Shown in pieces: positions 1 to 9,305 of a stretch of 64,000 nucleotides of DNA. Origin of the DNA: HK1 sp965204915 (GTDB lineage Bacteria; Pseudomonadota; Gammaproteobacteria; HK1). The stretch lies in NCBI GenBank assembly GCA_965204915.1, contig OZ242023.1, forward strand, positions 4,588,001 through 4,652,000, given 5' to 3'. A program made the translations under genes and the position numbers. The stretch's first letter is position 1, and the number at the start of each line of letters is the position of its first letter. The notes beneath the pieces are model-generated. The model searched no databases. It saw only the letters and a program-made list of their open reading frames with translations, and had not been told where the DNA came from.

Positions 1-1
1 C

Positions 2-2608
2 ATGCTGTTTCTCGGCACGGAGAAGTATCCCGACCCCGGCGAGTACAACCGCTTCCTCACCGAGCACGGCGGCTCCTCCAACGCCACGACCTCGTTCGCC
101 CATACGAGCTACTTCTTCGACGTGGACGCCGCGCACCTCGAAGGCGCGCTCGACCGGTTCGCCCAGTTCTTCGTCTCCCCGCGGCTCGACCGCGAATACG
201 TCGAGCGCGAGCGCCAGGTGGTGCATTCCGAGTACGTCTCGCGGCGGCGCAACGATCGGCTGCGGAGCTTCGCGGCCTGGAAGCAGGCCCTGGACCCCCG
301 CCATCCCCTCTCGCGGTTCCTGGTCGGGAACGCGGAGACGCTCGCGGACCGTCCCGGCGCCGACGTCCGGGACGAGTTGATCGACTTCTACGAGACCAGC
401 TACTCCTCCCACCTGATGAAGCTCGTGGTCGTCGGCCGCGAGCCCCTCGACGTGCTCGCGGACCGGGTGCGGGCGCGGTTCTCCGCGGTGCCGCGCCGCG
501 ACTCCGGGCCGCGGCGCACCACCCTGCCGCTCTACCCGGAAGGACTGCTGCCGGCGCGGCTCGACGTCGAGCCGATCCGCGAGCTGCGCACCATCTCGCT
601 CTCGTTCGCGATCCCGCCGTTGCGCCCGCACTACCGGGAACACCCGCTGGCGCTCGTCTCCCACCTCCTCGGCCACGAAGGCCGCGGGAGCCTGCTCTCG
701 GCGCTGAAGGCGCGCGGCTGGGCCGAGGGGCTGAGCGCGGGGCCGGGCATGGGGCACCCGGACTTCGCGACCTTCGGCGTCACCGTCCGGGCCACCGAGT
801 CGGGGATCGCGCATGCCGCGGAGGTCGTCGCCTCGGTGTTCGCGTATCTCGATCTCATCCGCGAGGAGGGAATCGAGCCGCGCCACTACGAGGAGATCGC
901 GCGCATGGCCCGGATCGGCTTCCGCTTTCTCGAGAAGAGCGACGCCCGTTCCCACGCACGATCGCTGGCCTCCGCGCTGCACGTCTATCCGGTGCATGAG
1001 GTTCTGACCGCGCCCTACCGTTTCGACGACTTCGACCCCGTCCTGGAGCGGCGCTTCCTCTCCGAACTCACCCCGGATCGCGTGCTGGTGACGGTGGTGG
1101 CGAAGGGCATGGCCACGGACGCGACCGCGCCGTTTCACGAGACCCCGTACCGGCTGGGCCCCGTCCCGCCGGAGACCGTGGCGCGCTGGCGCGACCCCGC
1201 GCCGGACGACGCCTTCGCGCTGCCGGAGCCGAATCCCTTCGTGCCCGGCGATCTTGCCCTGATCGATGCCCGGGAGACCGGGCCGCGGCCGGTGCGCATC
1301 GCAAGCCGGCCCGGCTTCGATCTGTGGCATCGCGCCGACGTCGAGTTCGGGCAGCCGCGAACGAACTTCTACTTCGTGGTGCGCTCCCCGATCGTCAACG
1401 ACTCGCCCGAGCACGCGGTGCTGAGCGGGTTGCTGGCCCGCATGGCGAACGACGCGCTCGACGAGTTCGCGTATCCGGCCGCGCTGGCCGGGCAGTCCTG
1501 TTCGCTGTACCGGCACCGCCGCGGGATCACCGTCCGACTCTCCGGCTGGAGCGACAAGCAGGATCTGCTGCTCGCCCGCGTGGTGTCGACCCTGCGCGCG
1601 CCGCCGCTCACCGCGCGGCGGTTCGAGGCGGAGAAGGCGGAGTACGCCCGCCGGCTCCGCAACGTCGACGAGCGCAGGCCGTTCCGCCGTGCGATGAGCG
1701 GGGTGCGCGAGCTGCTGCTCGATCCGGACTGGTCCGACGACGCCCTGCTCGCGGCGCTCGAAGCGGTGGAGCTCGACGATCTTCGCGAGTACGCCGCGCG
1801 GTTCTTCGACCGCGGCGAGGTCGTGGCCCTCGCTCATGGAAACGTCACCGCCGAGGCCGCGAGAGCCCTCGGCGGCGTGCTGGAGCGCGATCTGCCCGGC
1901 TCGATGCGGGCGGTGCGGGTGTCGCCCGGCCGTGTCGTCCGGCTCGAACCCGGGATGCGCTACGCCCGGTGGCTGGCGAGCGGCCACGAGGACCATGCGC
2001 TCGCCGTGTATCGCCAGGGGCGCGGGCGCGGATTTCCCGAGAGGGCCACGATGGCGTTGCTCGCGCAGGCCACGGGAAACCGCTTCTTCCATGAGATCCG
2101 CACCGAGCGCGAGATGGGATACATCGTCTTCGCCACCCTGCTGCCGATGCTCGACGTGCCGGGTCTCGTGCTCGTGATCCAATCCCCCTCGAACCCGCCC
2201 GAGACCCTTCACCGGCACGTGGATGCCTTCCTCGACCGCTCCGCTGCCGCGCTTCGCGACATGCCGCCGGCGGTCTTCGAGCGTCACCGGGCCGCGGTGG
2301 AGAGCGCGCTCACGGAGGCCGAGACGCGCCTCGACCAGCGTACCGAGCGGTACTGGGGCGAGATCGACCGCGAGCACTACGGGTTCGACCGGCGCGAGCG
2401 GCTCCTCGAAGCGGTGCGCGCCGTCACCCAGGACGAGGTCGTGGCCGTCTGGCGGGATCGGATCGCCGCTCCGGAGACCGCGCGCGGGGTGGTCGTGGCG
2501 GTGTCGGGCCGCGAGCCCCCTGCCTCCGGCGAAGCGTTCCGGGGCGCGGAGCCGGTGGCCGATCCGGGTGCGTTCAAGCGCCGGCAGCGCTACTTCGAGG
2601 ATCGATGA
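2..2608 (+). CDS. M16 family zinc peptidase (pitrilysin/insulinase type), 5' end outside window
   Basis: This is the C-terminal 868 residues of a large inverzincin protease that degrades peptides. The readable protein begins at MLFLGTEKYP. In this family these residues directly follow the zinc motif HxxEH, so the catalytic motif lies just outside the left edge. The third metal ligand region, ERERQVVHSEYVSRR, is present near residues 67-81. The four M16 repeats continue through the middle domains (LSFAIPP, SHLLGHEG) to the second half (FHEIRTEREMGYIVF). It ends with TGA at 2608, 142 bp before the convergent T2SS operon. Homologues are usually periplasmic, about 900-960 residues, with a signal peptide. 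Whether this one is exported cannot be seen because the N-terminus is missing. Confidence 0.93.
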   Translation: MLFLGTEKYPDPGEYNRFLTEHGGSSNATTSFAHTSYFFDVDAAHLEGALDRFAQFFVSPRLDREYVERERQVVHSEYVSRRRNDRLRSFAAWKQALDPRHPLSRFLVGNAETLADRPGADVRDELIDFYETSYSSHLMKLVVVGREPLDVLADRVRARFSAVPRRDSGPRRTTLPLYPEGLLPARLDVEPIRELRTISLSFAIPPLRPHYREHPLALVSHLLGHEGRGSLLSALKARGWAEGLSAGPGMGHPDFATFGVTVRATESGIAHAAEVVASVFAYLDLIREEGIEPRHYEEIARMARIGFRFLEKSDARSHARSLASALHVYPVHEVLTAPYRFDDFDPVLERRFLSELTPDRVLVTVVAKGMATDATAPFHETPYRLGPVPPETVARWRDPAPDDAFALPEPNPFVPGDLALIDARETGPRPVRIASRPGFDLWHRADVEFGQPRTNFYFVVRSPIVNDSPEHAVLSGLLARMANDALDEFAYPAALAGQSCSLYRHRRGITVRLSGWSDKQDLLLARVVSTLRAPPLTARRFEAEKAEYARRLRNVDERRPFRRAMSGVRELLLDPDWSDDALLAALEAVELDDLREYAARFFDRGEVVALAHGNVTAEAARALGGVLERDLPGSMRAVRVSPGRVVRLEPGMRYARWLASGHEDHALAVYRQGRGRGFPERATMALLAQATGNRFFHEIRTEREMGYIVFATLLPMLDVPGLVLVIQSPSNPPETLHRHVDAFLDRSAAALRDMPPAVFERHRAAVESALTEAETRLDQRTERYWGEIDREHYGFDRRERLLEAVRAVTQDEVVAVWRDRIAAPETARGVVVAVSGREPPASGEAFRGAEPVADPGAFKRRQRYFEDR

Positions 2609-2695
2609 AGGCGGCTGCCGGGGACCTGCCACCGGTCGCGGGCCGGAGCCGTTCCCGGACCGTGCACGGGGTCGGCGGAAGGTGAATCGGTGCTC

Positions 2696-2719
2696 GCCGC
2701 GGCCGCTGGCGGCCGCGGC
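2696..2719. terminator. GC-only hairpin between convergent genes
   Basis: An 11-bp perfect stem (GCCGCGGCCGC and its complement) closed by a 2-nt loop lies between the M16 protease stop and the gspD stop. It sits where a bidirectional terminator is expected, but neither side has a U-tract, so this is only a candidate. The surrounding 142 bp hold no gene. Confidence 0.35.
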
Positions 2720-2750
2720 CACCGGCGGCCGGACTGCCGCACCGGACGCC

Positions 2751-4868
2751 TCATTGCGCAGGGCTCGTATGCAGATCGAGCTGGTTCCTGATCCGCCGCG
2801 TGAGATCCAGACCCTCCTGGTGATCGGCGATCACGTAGGGGGTCACCATGATCACCAGCTCCGTGCGGTCTTCCTGCATGCTGTCCGTACGGAACAGCGC
2901 ACCGATCCCCGGCAGCCGGCCCAGGACGGGCACGCCGCGTTCACCGGCGCTCTGATTGCCGGAGATCAGCCCGCCCATCAGGAACGAGCCGCCGTCCCTC
3001 AGGGTCAGGCTGGTGCTGATCTGCCGGTTCAGAATGGTCGGGGTCTGGCTCACCTCCCCGGCCGCGGTGCGCCTCGCTTCGCTGAGCTGCTGGGAAATCT
3101 GGATATCCACCAATCCGTTGGCCTGCACGACGGGCTTGATCTCGAGCTGCACCCCCGTCTTGCGATAGGTGATCTTCTGCAGGATGTCGGTCGAGCCTTC
3201 GGTCTGGGTGTCACTTTCCGAACGTTGGGTGATCACCGGGATCTGGTTGCCCACCTCGATGCTGGCCGTCTCCCCGCTCTTGACCAGCAGCCGGGGCCGG
3301 GATCGGAGCACGACCCTGTCGTCCCGGTAGAAGAGGCTCAGCGCCGCCCGGCGCTGGCCGGCGCTGCTGAGGGTGACCCCCAGCCCCCCTTGGCCGAGAT
3401 CCAGTCCACCGAGCGTCCCGATGCCGAGAACGCGGCTGCCCAGATCGCCCCTGAGCAGAAACTCGAGCCCGGTATTCTCCTCGTCGGTCAGCGTGACCTC
3501 GGCGATCAGCACCTCGATCAACACCGAAGGCACGGACTTGTCCAGCTTCTCGATGACGTTGCGGATCTCGGCCCACTCCCTGCCGGTGCCGCGGAAGAGG
3601 AGCATGTTCCGGTTCTTGTCGACCACGATCCGGTTTCCGGCCCGGCCCGCCGGCGAAGAGCGTTCTTCGGTCTCCTCGGGCTTCGCCCCTTCCCCATCCT
3701 CTCGCTGCTCCGGCGGCCGGACGGCGCCGAGGCCTGCACCGAGTATCCGGTTGAGGGTATCGGTCAGCTCCCCGGCCTGGGTGTTGCGGACCTCATAGGT
3801 GAACACCGCCTCCTCGGGCGCCTCCTTGCGGCGCGTATCCAGGGTCTGCGCCCATTCCGTGACGTGATCGACGACCTCCTGGGCCGCCCCGAACACGACC
3901 ACCTTGTTCAGGCTCTCCAGCGCGATGAGGATCACGCTGCTGGCCGGGGCCGGGCCGAGGCTGGTCTGGTAGCCCTCGGCCCGAAGGATGGAGTGCAGCG
4001 CATTGGCCAGCTCCAGGGCTTCCATGAACACCGGCTCGATGACCACACCGTGCCGCCCCCGCATCAGCGGCTGATCCAGCACATCGATCATGGCGAGGGC
4101 GCGGGCGATCAGGTCCGTGTTGCCCTTCAGCAGCAGCGCGTTGCGCTCCGTGTCCTCGTAGATCGCCAAGTCCTGGGGGCCGAACGCTTCCAGCAGCCAG
4201 CCCCTGGCCTGCGCCCCCCGAATGACCTTGAACGACACCAACTGGAAGACCGTTCGATGGCTGGCCGGTACCTCCGGCAGGGTCCGGCCGCTGACGAGCA
4301 GGGGCACGTCGCGCGAAGCGGTCTCCTGGCTCGCGGCGAAGGTGAGGATGCCCTCTTGCGTCTCCCGGAGGTCGACCCCGTATTCTTGCAGCACCCGGCG
4401 GGCGGTGGCGAAGAGCTGGTGGGGGGGCAACGGCTCGGTAAGCTTGAGGGTGACCAGATCGGGCTGGCCCTGCAAGCTTGGCGAGATGACGAAGGACATG
4501 CCCAGCTCTTCGCCGAACACCTCGTTGATGAAGGGGACCAGCGGCACGTCGCGGAAGCTGACGCGGATGGGGTCCCCGGTCAGGTTCTCGCCCAGGCGAT
4601 CCGCGATGCCCTCGGCCACGGACCGCTGGATGACGACGCCCGGCGTCCGGGTGGTCCGCGGCCCCTCGCGGGGCGCCTCGGACGGCGACGACCGCAACGC
4701 CTCATCCGCCCCCGCCACGTCCGCGGGCAGGGCCCTCGGCTCCCGGATCGGCTCCGGCAACGGATCGACCTGCAGGACTGCACACGCACCCAGCAGCCAC
4801 GGGATCAGCAGCGCGGCGGCAGGGCGGAGGGCGTTCGTCACGAACGCCACGAAACGGAGACCGATCAT
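2751..4868 (-). CDS. gspD: Type II secretion outer-membrane secretin GspD
   Basis: GspD forms the multimeric outer-membrane gate through which folded substrates leave the periplasm. The 705-residue product starts with a lipoprotein-type signal ending in the lipobox LLGAC, so it is probably a self-piloting lipoprotein. N-domains follow (VSFRDVPLVPFINEVFGEEL and the FQLVSFKVIRGAQA segment). The C-terminal secretin domain carries the signature VPVLGRLPGIGALFRTD and ends TELVIMVTPYVIAD. I chose the ATG at 4868 because it overlaps the upstream gene's TGA (ATGA) and gives the signal peptide directly; the open frame extends further upstream without a sensible start. It is the last gene of the operon, as in Xps-type systems. 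The N1-N3 region contains a charged, Glu/Pro-rich loop (PEQREDGEGAKPEETEERSS), a usual variable insertion. Confidence 0.96.
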   Translation of the reverse strand: MIGLRFVAFVTNALRPAAALLIPWLLGACAVLQVDPLPEPIREPRALPADVAGADEALRSSPSEAPREGPRTTRTPGVVIQRSVAEGIADRLGENLTGDPIRVSFRDVPLVPFINEVFGEELGMSFVISPSLQGQPDLVTLKLTEPLPPHQLFATARRVLQEYGVDLRETQEGILTFAASQETASRDVPLLVSGRTLPEVPASHRTVFQLVSFKVIRGAQARGWLLEAFGPQDLAIYEDTERNALLLKGNTDLIARALAMIDVLDQPLMRGRHGVVIEPVFMEALELANALHSILRAEGYQTSLGPAPASSVILIALESLNKVVVFGAAQEVVDHVTEWAQTLDTRRKEAPEEAVFTYEVRNTQAGELTDTLNRILGAGLGAVRPPEQREDGEGAKPEETEERSSPAGRAGNRIVVDKNRNMLLFRGTGREWAEIRNVIEKLDKSVPSVLIEVLIAEVTLTDEENTGLEFLLRGDLGSRVLGIGTLGGLDLGQGGLGVTLSSAGQRRAALSLFYRDDRVVLRSRPRLLVKSGETASIEVGNQIPVITQRSESDTQTEGSTDILQKITYRKTGVQLEIKPVVQANGLVDIQISQQLSEARRTAAGEVSQTPTILNRQISTSLTLRDGGSFLMGGLISGNQSAGERGVPVLGRLPGIGALFRTDSMQEDRTELVIMVTPYVIADHQEGLDLTRRIRNQLDLHTSPAQ

Positions 4869-5692
4869 TCGGTTGCCTGCAAGGAGAGGTGCTCTAGCCA
4901 GAGCTGGCCTCGACCGGGCACGTACTGGCCGGTCGAGATTCCGGTGATGGCATACTCGGGGAGCGCGACGCGCGCCCGGCACGTCCCACCGGCAATCGTA
5001 CCGTGGGAATCGAAGTCGAAGTCGAGGTTGTCGAATCCGGACTTCCGGCGCTTCTTGGGCAGCAGCTTCCGGTCGATGGGGGACACGTGCAGGAAGAATT
5101 TCGCCTGCGTGTCGTCCGCGACGCATGACGTCCTGGTGTAGATCACCGCGTTCTCCTCGACGTGCACGTCGAATCTTCTGGTGCGGGCCCGCGGAAACAG
5201 GGTGAGCACCTCCTCGGGCAGGTCGCCGGCCTCGAGCGTGATGCTGTTGCCGGTGACGGAGACCAGGGTCCGTCCATCCGGCAGCACGTCGCCGGAGGCC
5301 ATGCGCACCACCCCGCCTTCCGGCGATTTCAGCAGCACCGCACTCTCGTCCCCGGCCACGATCAGCCCGACATAGCCCATCTCCGCGAGCACCGGGTTGA
5401 TGGCCGGCTCCTCCTGCACGGGCGGCGTCGGCGGCTCGGGCGGGGGCGGGGGCGGAGGGGCGCTGGCTTCCCGGAGCTCGTCCAGGGAGACGCCCCAACG
5501 GCGGCTCGCCAGGAACGCACCGAGGTCTTCGGGCGTCACGCCGGCCACCGGCTCGGGGAGGATGTCCGACGGATCCGTCCCCGTGCTTCCCTCGGACGGG
5601 TGCACGGGGGTCTCCAGCGCGACCAGGGCGGTTGCGAACCAGACCAGCAAGGCGCCGCCCAACCAGCGCCGGCCGAGAATCGTCCCGTTCAT
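4865..5692 (-). CDS. gspN: T2SS inner-membrane connector, GspN/XpsN-type (GspC-like)
   Basis: The 275-residue product has one N-terminal membrane segment (GGALLVWFATALVAL, about residues 11-25) and a long proline-rich linker (PPPPPPPEPPTPP). A homology-region-like domain follows (YVGLIVAGDESAVLL ... GDVLPDGRTLVSV ... NSITL), as in GspC/PilP proteins that bridge inner-membrane platform and secretin. Its place between gspM and gspD matches xpsN of Xanthomonas (known gene order). The C-terminal ~105 residues (FFLHVSPIDRKLLP ... GFDNLDFDF ... STGQYVPG) form a separate domain not typical of GspC. I chose the ATG at 5692. The frame is open further upstream, but that stretch is a palindromic repeat. 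The stop overlaps the gspD start. GspN versus GspC naming is uncertain. Confidence 0.75.
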   Translation of the reverse strand: MNGTILGRRWLGGALLVWFATALVALETPVHPSEGSTGTDPSDILPEPVAGVTPEDLGAFLASRRWGVSLDELREASAPPPPPPPEPPTPPVQEEPAINPVLAEMGYVGLIVAGDESAVLLKSPEGGVVRMASGDVLPDGRTLVSVTGNSITLEAGDLPEEVLTLFPRARTRRFDVHVEENAVIYTRTSCVADDTQAKFFLHVSPIDRKLLPKKRRKSGFDNLDFDFDSHGTIAGGTCRARVALPEYAITGISTGQYVPGRGQLWLEHLSLQATE

Positions 5693-5700
5693 CGAAGGAC

Positions 5701-5797
5701 CCGGGGAACGCAGCGTCCCGGAAGCGCGGGCGCCTCGCCCGCGGTGGGCCGGAGGCCGGCGGCTGCCCTCTGCGGGCGGGACGCCCGCGTTCCCGGT
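5701..5797. repeat. Imperfect palindromic repeat, family 2 (copy a)
   Basis: Inverted arms (CGGGGAACGCAGCGTCC and GGGACGCCCGCGTTCCCGG) enclose a GC-rich middle. It lies in the gspM-gspN gap, immediately upstream of the gspN start. The arms resemble the larger palindrome at 37639-37790 and the one at 62716-62803. It interrupts the otherwise overlapping operon and may form a strong mRNA hairpin. Confidence 0.6.
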
Positions 5798-5859
5798 GAA
5801 GGCTCTCGCAACATTCGACTCATTTATGAAGATGATCACGCATCTTTCGGACTTTAGTT

Positions 5860-6450
5860 TTAATTCTCCTGTGCTTCAACACCGACGAAGTAGGCGGACA
5901 AGATCAGGGTCAGGCGGGAATCCTGCCTTCCCCGCCGGCTCAGGTCCAGGCGATCGACGACCAGCTTCTTCGGATACGTCGCCATCGCGTGGAGCGCTTG
6001 CAGCTCGACGCCCGGCCGGTAGGCCGCATCCAGCCGGGTCTGCACGCGCCAGATCCCCGGCAGATCCGGCACCGGCTGACTCACCCCGGAACGGATGCGG
6101 AGGTTGCGGAGGTCGAGACCCTCGACCATCCCGGTCAGCGCCGCCTGAAGCTTCGCCTGCGCGAGTCCCTCGGTTTCGGCCTGCCAGAACGTCGCGGTGA
6201 GCGCACGATGGGTCTGCCGCTCGGCTTCGAGCAGGTCGGGCCAGTCCCGGCGCCGAAGCAGGGCCTCGGCCTTCGTCAACTGCCCGGTTTCGGCCGCGTA
6301 TTCGTCATGGACGGCCGCCACGCGATCGGACTGGACCAATATGCAATAAAAAAGAAGGATGCCGAGGACCAGCCAGACGCCCCACCGCAGCCGGGCATTG
6401 CCGGCGAGCTCCGCTGCGAAGGACGCGAATACGTCGTTCAGCCCGCTCAT
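5860..6450 (-). CDS. gspM: T2SS inner-membrane platform protein GspM
   Basis: GspM is a small bitopic protein that pairs with GspL in the inner-membrane platform. The 196-residue product has a short cytoplasmic N-terminus, one membrane helix (WGVWLVLGILLFYCILV, about residues 24-40), a heptad-like helical stretch with many Gln/Glu/Arg residues, and a C-terminal ferredoxin-like region ending LTLILSAYFVGV. Sequence identity in this family is low, so the assignment rests mainly on length, topology and position. Its ATG overlaps the stop of gspL by 4 bp (ATGA). It is followed by a palindromic repeat and then gspN. Confidence 0.75.
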   Translation of the reverse strand: MSGLNDVFASFAAELAGNARLRWGVWLVLGILLFYCILVQSDRVAAVHDEYAAETGQLTKAEALLRRRDWPDLLEAERQTHRALTATFWQAETEGLAQAKLQAALTGMVEGLDLRNLRIRSGVSQPVPDLPGIWRVQTRLDAAYRPGVELQALHAMATYPKKLVVDRLDLSRRGRQDSRLTLILSAYFVGVEAQEN

Positions 6451-7529
6451 GCCCGCACCCTCAGCGTGATCTCGATCCGGTGGTCACCCCGGGCCGGCTC
6501 CGCCCTGACCTGCTCGAAGAGCGGCTCCGCCTCCAGGGAGCGGACGTAGGCGATCGGGTCCGGATCGGGATCCTCGACGATGACCCTGAGCTCTCCTTGC
6601 TGGTAGCGCCACTCCCGGAACTGCGCCGTCGTGCTGGGGAGCGCGCGGTCCACGAGGCCCATGAGCAGGGCCTGCGACGGTGTGCCCAGGATGTCCGTGA
6701 GCGCCCGGTTCGTCCGGCGCAGGCGCAGCAGCTCGTTGCGCGCATCGAGCAGGGGGCCGAGCTCGTCCTGCATCCGGGCGAGCTCGCCCGCGACCGTGTC
6801 CTTCAGGTGGCGGGTCTTCCAGAACCTGGTCTCCTGCCAGACCACGGTCAGGGAGAGCGCCAGGAGGCACAGGGCGACGACCGCCCGCTCGTTGGCTTCG
6901 AACCACTCGCCCGGGCTGAGCCGGCTGGACCACGGTTCCGGGGCGATCCCGGCGCTCGCCGCCTCCGGTACGCCCCTCGGCGGAGCCGGACGCGCCTCGC
7001 TCCCCTGGCGGTCCAGAAACCAGGCCAGGTTGCGCTCGTCCGGGGGACTCGGGAACCAGAAGGCGTCCACGAGCACGTTCGCCCGCCAATCTTGCAGCTC
7101 GAAGCCCTCCCGGCAGGCCTGCAAGTGAACGCCGTCCGGCTTTCTCGCAAGGAACACCGTCTCGGGCAGGACCCGCAGATGCGTCCCCCGATCCGGGCCG
7201 GCATCGCGGCTCCGTGGATCGAACGCTTCACGCCCGGCGTCGATCCTGTCCCCGTCCCAGAGCCACACCATCGCGGAGCTGCCGGACCATACGCAGTGGT
7301 AACTCGTGCGCTCGAACGGGCTCCAGACCGGCACCTTGAGCGCCAGGGCGGAGCGGCGCTTGTTCCGCGGAACGTTCGTGAAATCCTCCCGGCGGTACAT
7401 GCACAGGTCCCGTCCCACGATCCAGTGCGGTGGCAGGGACCTGACCGGCAACCTGACCGCGCCGCTTCGGGTCTGGATGACGTTCGGCTTACCGGAGAAG
7501 AGCCGTAGGAGCTTGAAGAGGAGGTTCAC
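6447..7529 (-). CDS. gspL: T2SS inner-membrane platform protein GspL
   Basis: GspL connects the cytoplasmic ATPase GspE to the periplasmic part of the machine. The 360-residue product has a cytoplasmic domain of about 210 residues, a single membrane helix (VVALCLLALSLTVVW, about residues 217-231), a coiled-coil-like stretch (LKDTVAGELARMQDELGPLL) and a periplasmic ferredoxin-like C-terminal domain with the PilN-like segment FREWRYQQGELRVIVE. The start at 7529 overlaps the end of gspK by 41 bp; I kept it because it opens directly with a plausible cytoplasmic domain. Family identity is inferred from topology and from its place between gspK and gspM. Confidence 0.78.
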   Translation of the reverse strand: MNLLFKLLRLFSGKPNVIQTRSGAVRLPVRSLPPHWIVGRDLCMYRREDFTNVPRNKRRSALALKVPVWSPFERTSYHCVWSGSSAMVWLWDGDRIDAGREAFDPRSRDAGPDRGTHLRVLPETVFLARKPDGVHLQACREGFELQDWRANVLVDAFWFPSPPDERNLAWFLDRQGSEARPAPPRGVPEAASAGIAPEPWSSRLSPGEWFEANERAVVALCLLALSLTVVWQETRFWKTRHLKDTVAGELARMQDELGPLLDARNELLRLRRTNRALTDILGTPSQALLMGLVDRALPSTTAQFREWRYQQGELRVIVEDPDPDPIAYVRSLEAEPLFEQVRAEPARGDHRIEITLRVRA

Positions 7530-8532
7530 TCGGCTTCACCGAGTCGTCGTGGACGGTCATGGCTTCGGAGTACCGGTAGTCCTTCCGCCAGGGCATCGAC
7601 TCGCCGTACGGAGTCAGCGCGACGCCGGCGAGGATGCGCGACGCCTCGCCCTCGTGCCAGACGGAAATCCTCATGAAGCGCGAAGGGAGCTCGCGCACCT
7701 CCATGGAGTCGATATCCAGGTGTCTCCCGCTCAACATGGCGATCCGGCTCAGCCGCGATATCGACTGCTTCTCCCGTTCCTCCAGCACGTCCTGGATCCC
7801 CCGCTCGTCGAGATCGAGCAGAGCGGCCAGGATCTCGGGACGCATCATGTTGAAATTGTATCCGAACACCGGACGCACGGTGAGCAGGGGCCGAAGCCGG
7901 CGCCATTGGGCGGGGGTCAGCAGCTCCCCGACCCCGAGCACCTTCTTCAGCTCCAGCGGGCTCGCCATGATCCAGTTGAGCGGCGGCGGCATTCCGTGTT
8001 GCCGGTAATCGTGGTCCTCCGCCCCGTTCAGGGTGAGGTCGCCGTCCGCATCGACGTAGTCCTCGACCCGGGCGACGATCCGCTCGGCGTCGTCCGCGGC
8101 GACCCCCACGTACTCGAGCGACGCCGGGAAGAGCGAGAAGGCCGGCACGTTGACCGAGGCCAACCCCCCCTCGTCCTGAACGGAGAATCTGGCTCCGCCG
8201 AGACCGGCGTAGGTTTCTCCCCACGTCCTCAGCTCGCCGTCGCCATGGTCCGGGAGTTCTTCACCGTCCGGCAGGAAGTCGGAGAATCGCTGCTCCTCCT
8301 CCAGGACCAGCCCGCGGTGGTTCATCCGGCCGGTGGCGAACAGGTAGATCAGGGTGGCCTCGGTGCTGCGGCGCTCCAGCTCCGACTCCAGCGAACGCCG
8401 GGCCGCGATGGCACGATCGACGTCGGTCTCCACCACGCCGGCGATGTAGGCCGCCAGCAACGCCAGCGCCGCCAGCGCCCACAGGGTCGCGGCCAGGATG
8501 AAGCCTCCGGAGCTTCCTCGGACGCTCCTCAC
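7489..8532 (-). CDS. gspK: T2SS minor pseudopilin GspK
   Basis: GspK caps the pseudopilus tip with GspI and GspJ. The 347-residue product has a class III prepilin leader with cleavage expected in GGFILAATLWALAALALLAAYI. The large globular domain typical of GspK follows, including the helical insert with YVDADGDLTLNGAED, a helix-hairpin-helix-like segment and GIQDVLEEREKQSISRLSRI. As usual for GspK, the +5 residue after the leader is not Glu. The start is a GTG that overlaps the gspJ stop (GTGA). The frame is open far upstream, but that extension is antisense to gspJ and gspI, so I rejected it. Confidence 0.9.
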   Translation of the reverse strand: MRSVRGSSGGFILAATLWALAALALLAAYIAGVVETDVDRAIAARRSLESELERRSTEATLIYLFATGRMNHRGLVLEEEQRFSDFLPDGEELPDHGDGELRTWGETYAGLGGARFSVQDEGGLASVNVPAFSLFPASLEYVGVAADDAERIVARVEDYVDADGDLTLNGAEDHDYRQHGMPPPLNWIMASPLELKKVLGVGELLTPAQWRRLRPLLTVRPVFGYNFNMMRPEILAALLDLDERGIQDVLEEREKQSISRLSRIAMLSGRHLDIDSMEVRELPSRFMRISVWHEGEASRILAGVALTPYGESMPWRKDYRYSEAMTVHDDSVKPSEPPLQAPTALLR

Positions 8533-9305
8533 AGATCGTCCTCCAGGAAGTTGTGGACGGGCTCGGGGGAGAGATCGAGGCGGGCCAGCCACACCGTTCG
8601 GCCGGCCGCCGAGATCAGCCTCACCATGCGCGGGATGCGTTCCAGGGGTGGGCGCCGGGGATCGACGACGATGGGCCAGTGGTCGTGCCACTGTCCGTCC
8701 GAGTCCGCGTACTGGAACGCAAGGCCCTCCTCGCGGCTCGCGGCCAGCACGGTCCACGCCGCGCGGCCTTCCTCCGCATAGACGACGCTTGATGCGCTGC
8801 CGCCGCCGATGGTCCACCGGGCCCGGACCGACACCCCGGATTCCGCGGCGAGCGGCTGCATGGTGACCCCCTCGAAAGAGGACGCATCTCCGGCGAACCG
8901 CCTGGCTTCGAGGGGGGACGGCACCATCGCCTGAACCGTCGATACGAACCAGTGCTGGCGGAGCGTCGCAAGGGACGCTTCCCGGTGGGTCCGCTTCACC
9001 GTGGCGTACTTGCCCAGGAAGAAGCCGACGCCCTGGATCACCACGGTGCCGAGCAGCGACACGAGCACGAGAACCACCAGCATCTCGAGCAGCGTCAACC
9101 CCCGGGCGGCTCGGCAGCGGCGGCGGCCGTACCGATTTCCCGGCCGGCGCGGGTTCCCGGCGCTCCCGGCGCCGCACGGGCGGCGCCGGCCGGGGGCAGG
9201 GCGGCGGGGTCGCCCCCGGCCGAATGCGTTCACCGTTCCGGCCGGGGACAGCCGCCCCAAGCCGAGCGCATTCGCCGCCCCGGCCGGCCGGTGGCGGGGC
9301 GTCAC
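8529..9305 (-). CDS. gspJ: T2SS minor pseudopilin GspJ with unusually long leader
   Basis: GspJ is a tip pseudopilin. The prepilin peptidase motif is G-LTLLEMLVVLVLVSLL, followed by the N-terminal helix and a beta-rich domain (WHDHWPIVVDPRRPPLERIPRMVRL). The GTG start at 9305 overlaps the gspI stop (GTGA), giving 258 residues. This places about 69 residues, rich in Arg, Gly and Pro, before the cleavage site. Known GspJ leaders are usually under 15 residues. The leader DNA contains GC-rich inverted repeats. Either translation starts later at a non-standard codon, or the leader has been lengthened by repeat insertion. Confidence 0.88.
   Translation of the reverse strand: MTPRHRPAGAANALGLGRLSPAGTVNAFGRGRPRRPAPGRRRPCGAGSAGNPRRPGNRYGRRRCRAARGLTLLEMLVVLVLVSLLGTVVIQGVGFFLGKYATVKRTHREASLATLRQHWFVSTVQAMVPSPLEARRFAGDASSFEGVTMQPLAAESGVSVRARWTIGGGSASSVVYAEEGRAAWTVLAASREEGLAFQYADSDGQWHDHWPIVVDPRRPPLERIPRMVRLISAAGRTVWLARLDLSPEPVHNFLEDDL

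Noticed and set aside
2223..5141. A 972-codon open frame on the plus strand opposite gspD
   Set aside because: It is antisense to a clear secretin gene. Its translation is low-complexity (His/Gln/Asp/Arg-rich) without any domain, as expected from GC-rich codon usage.
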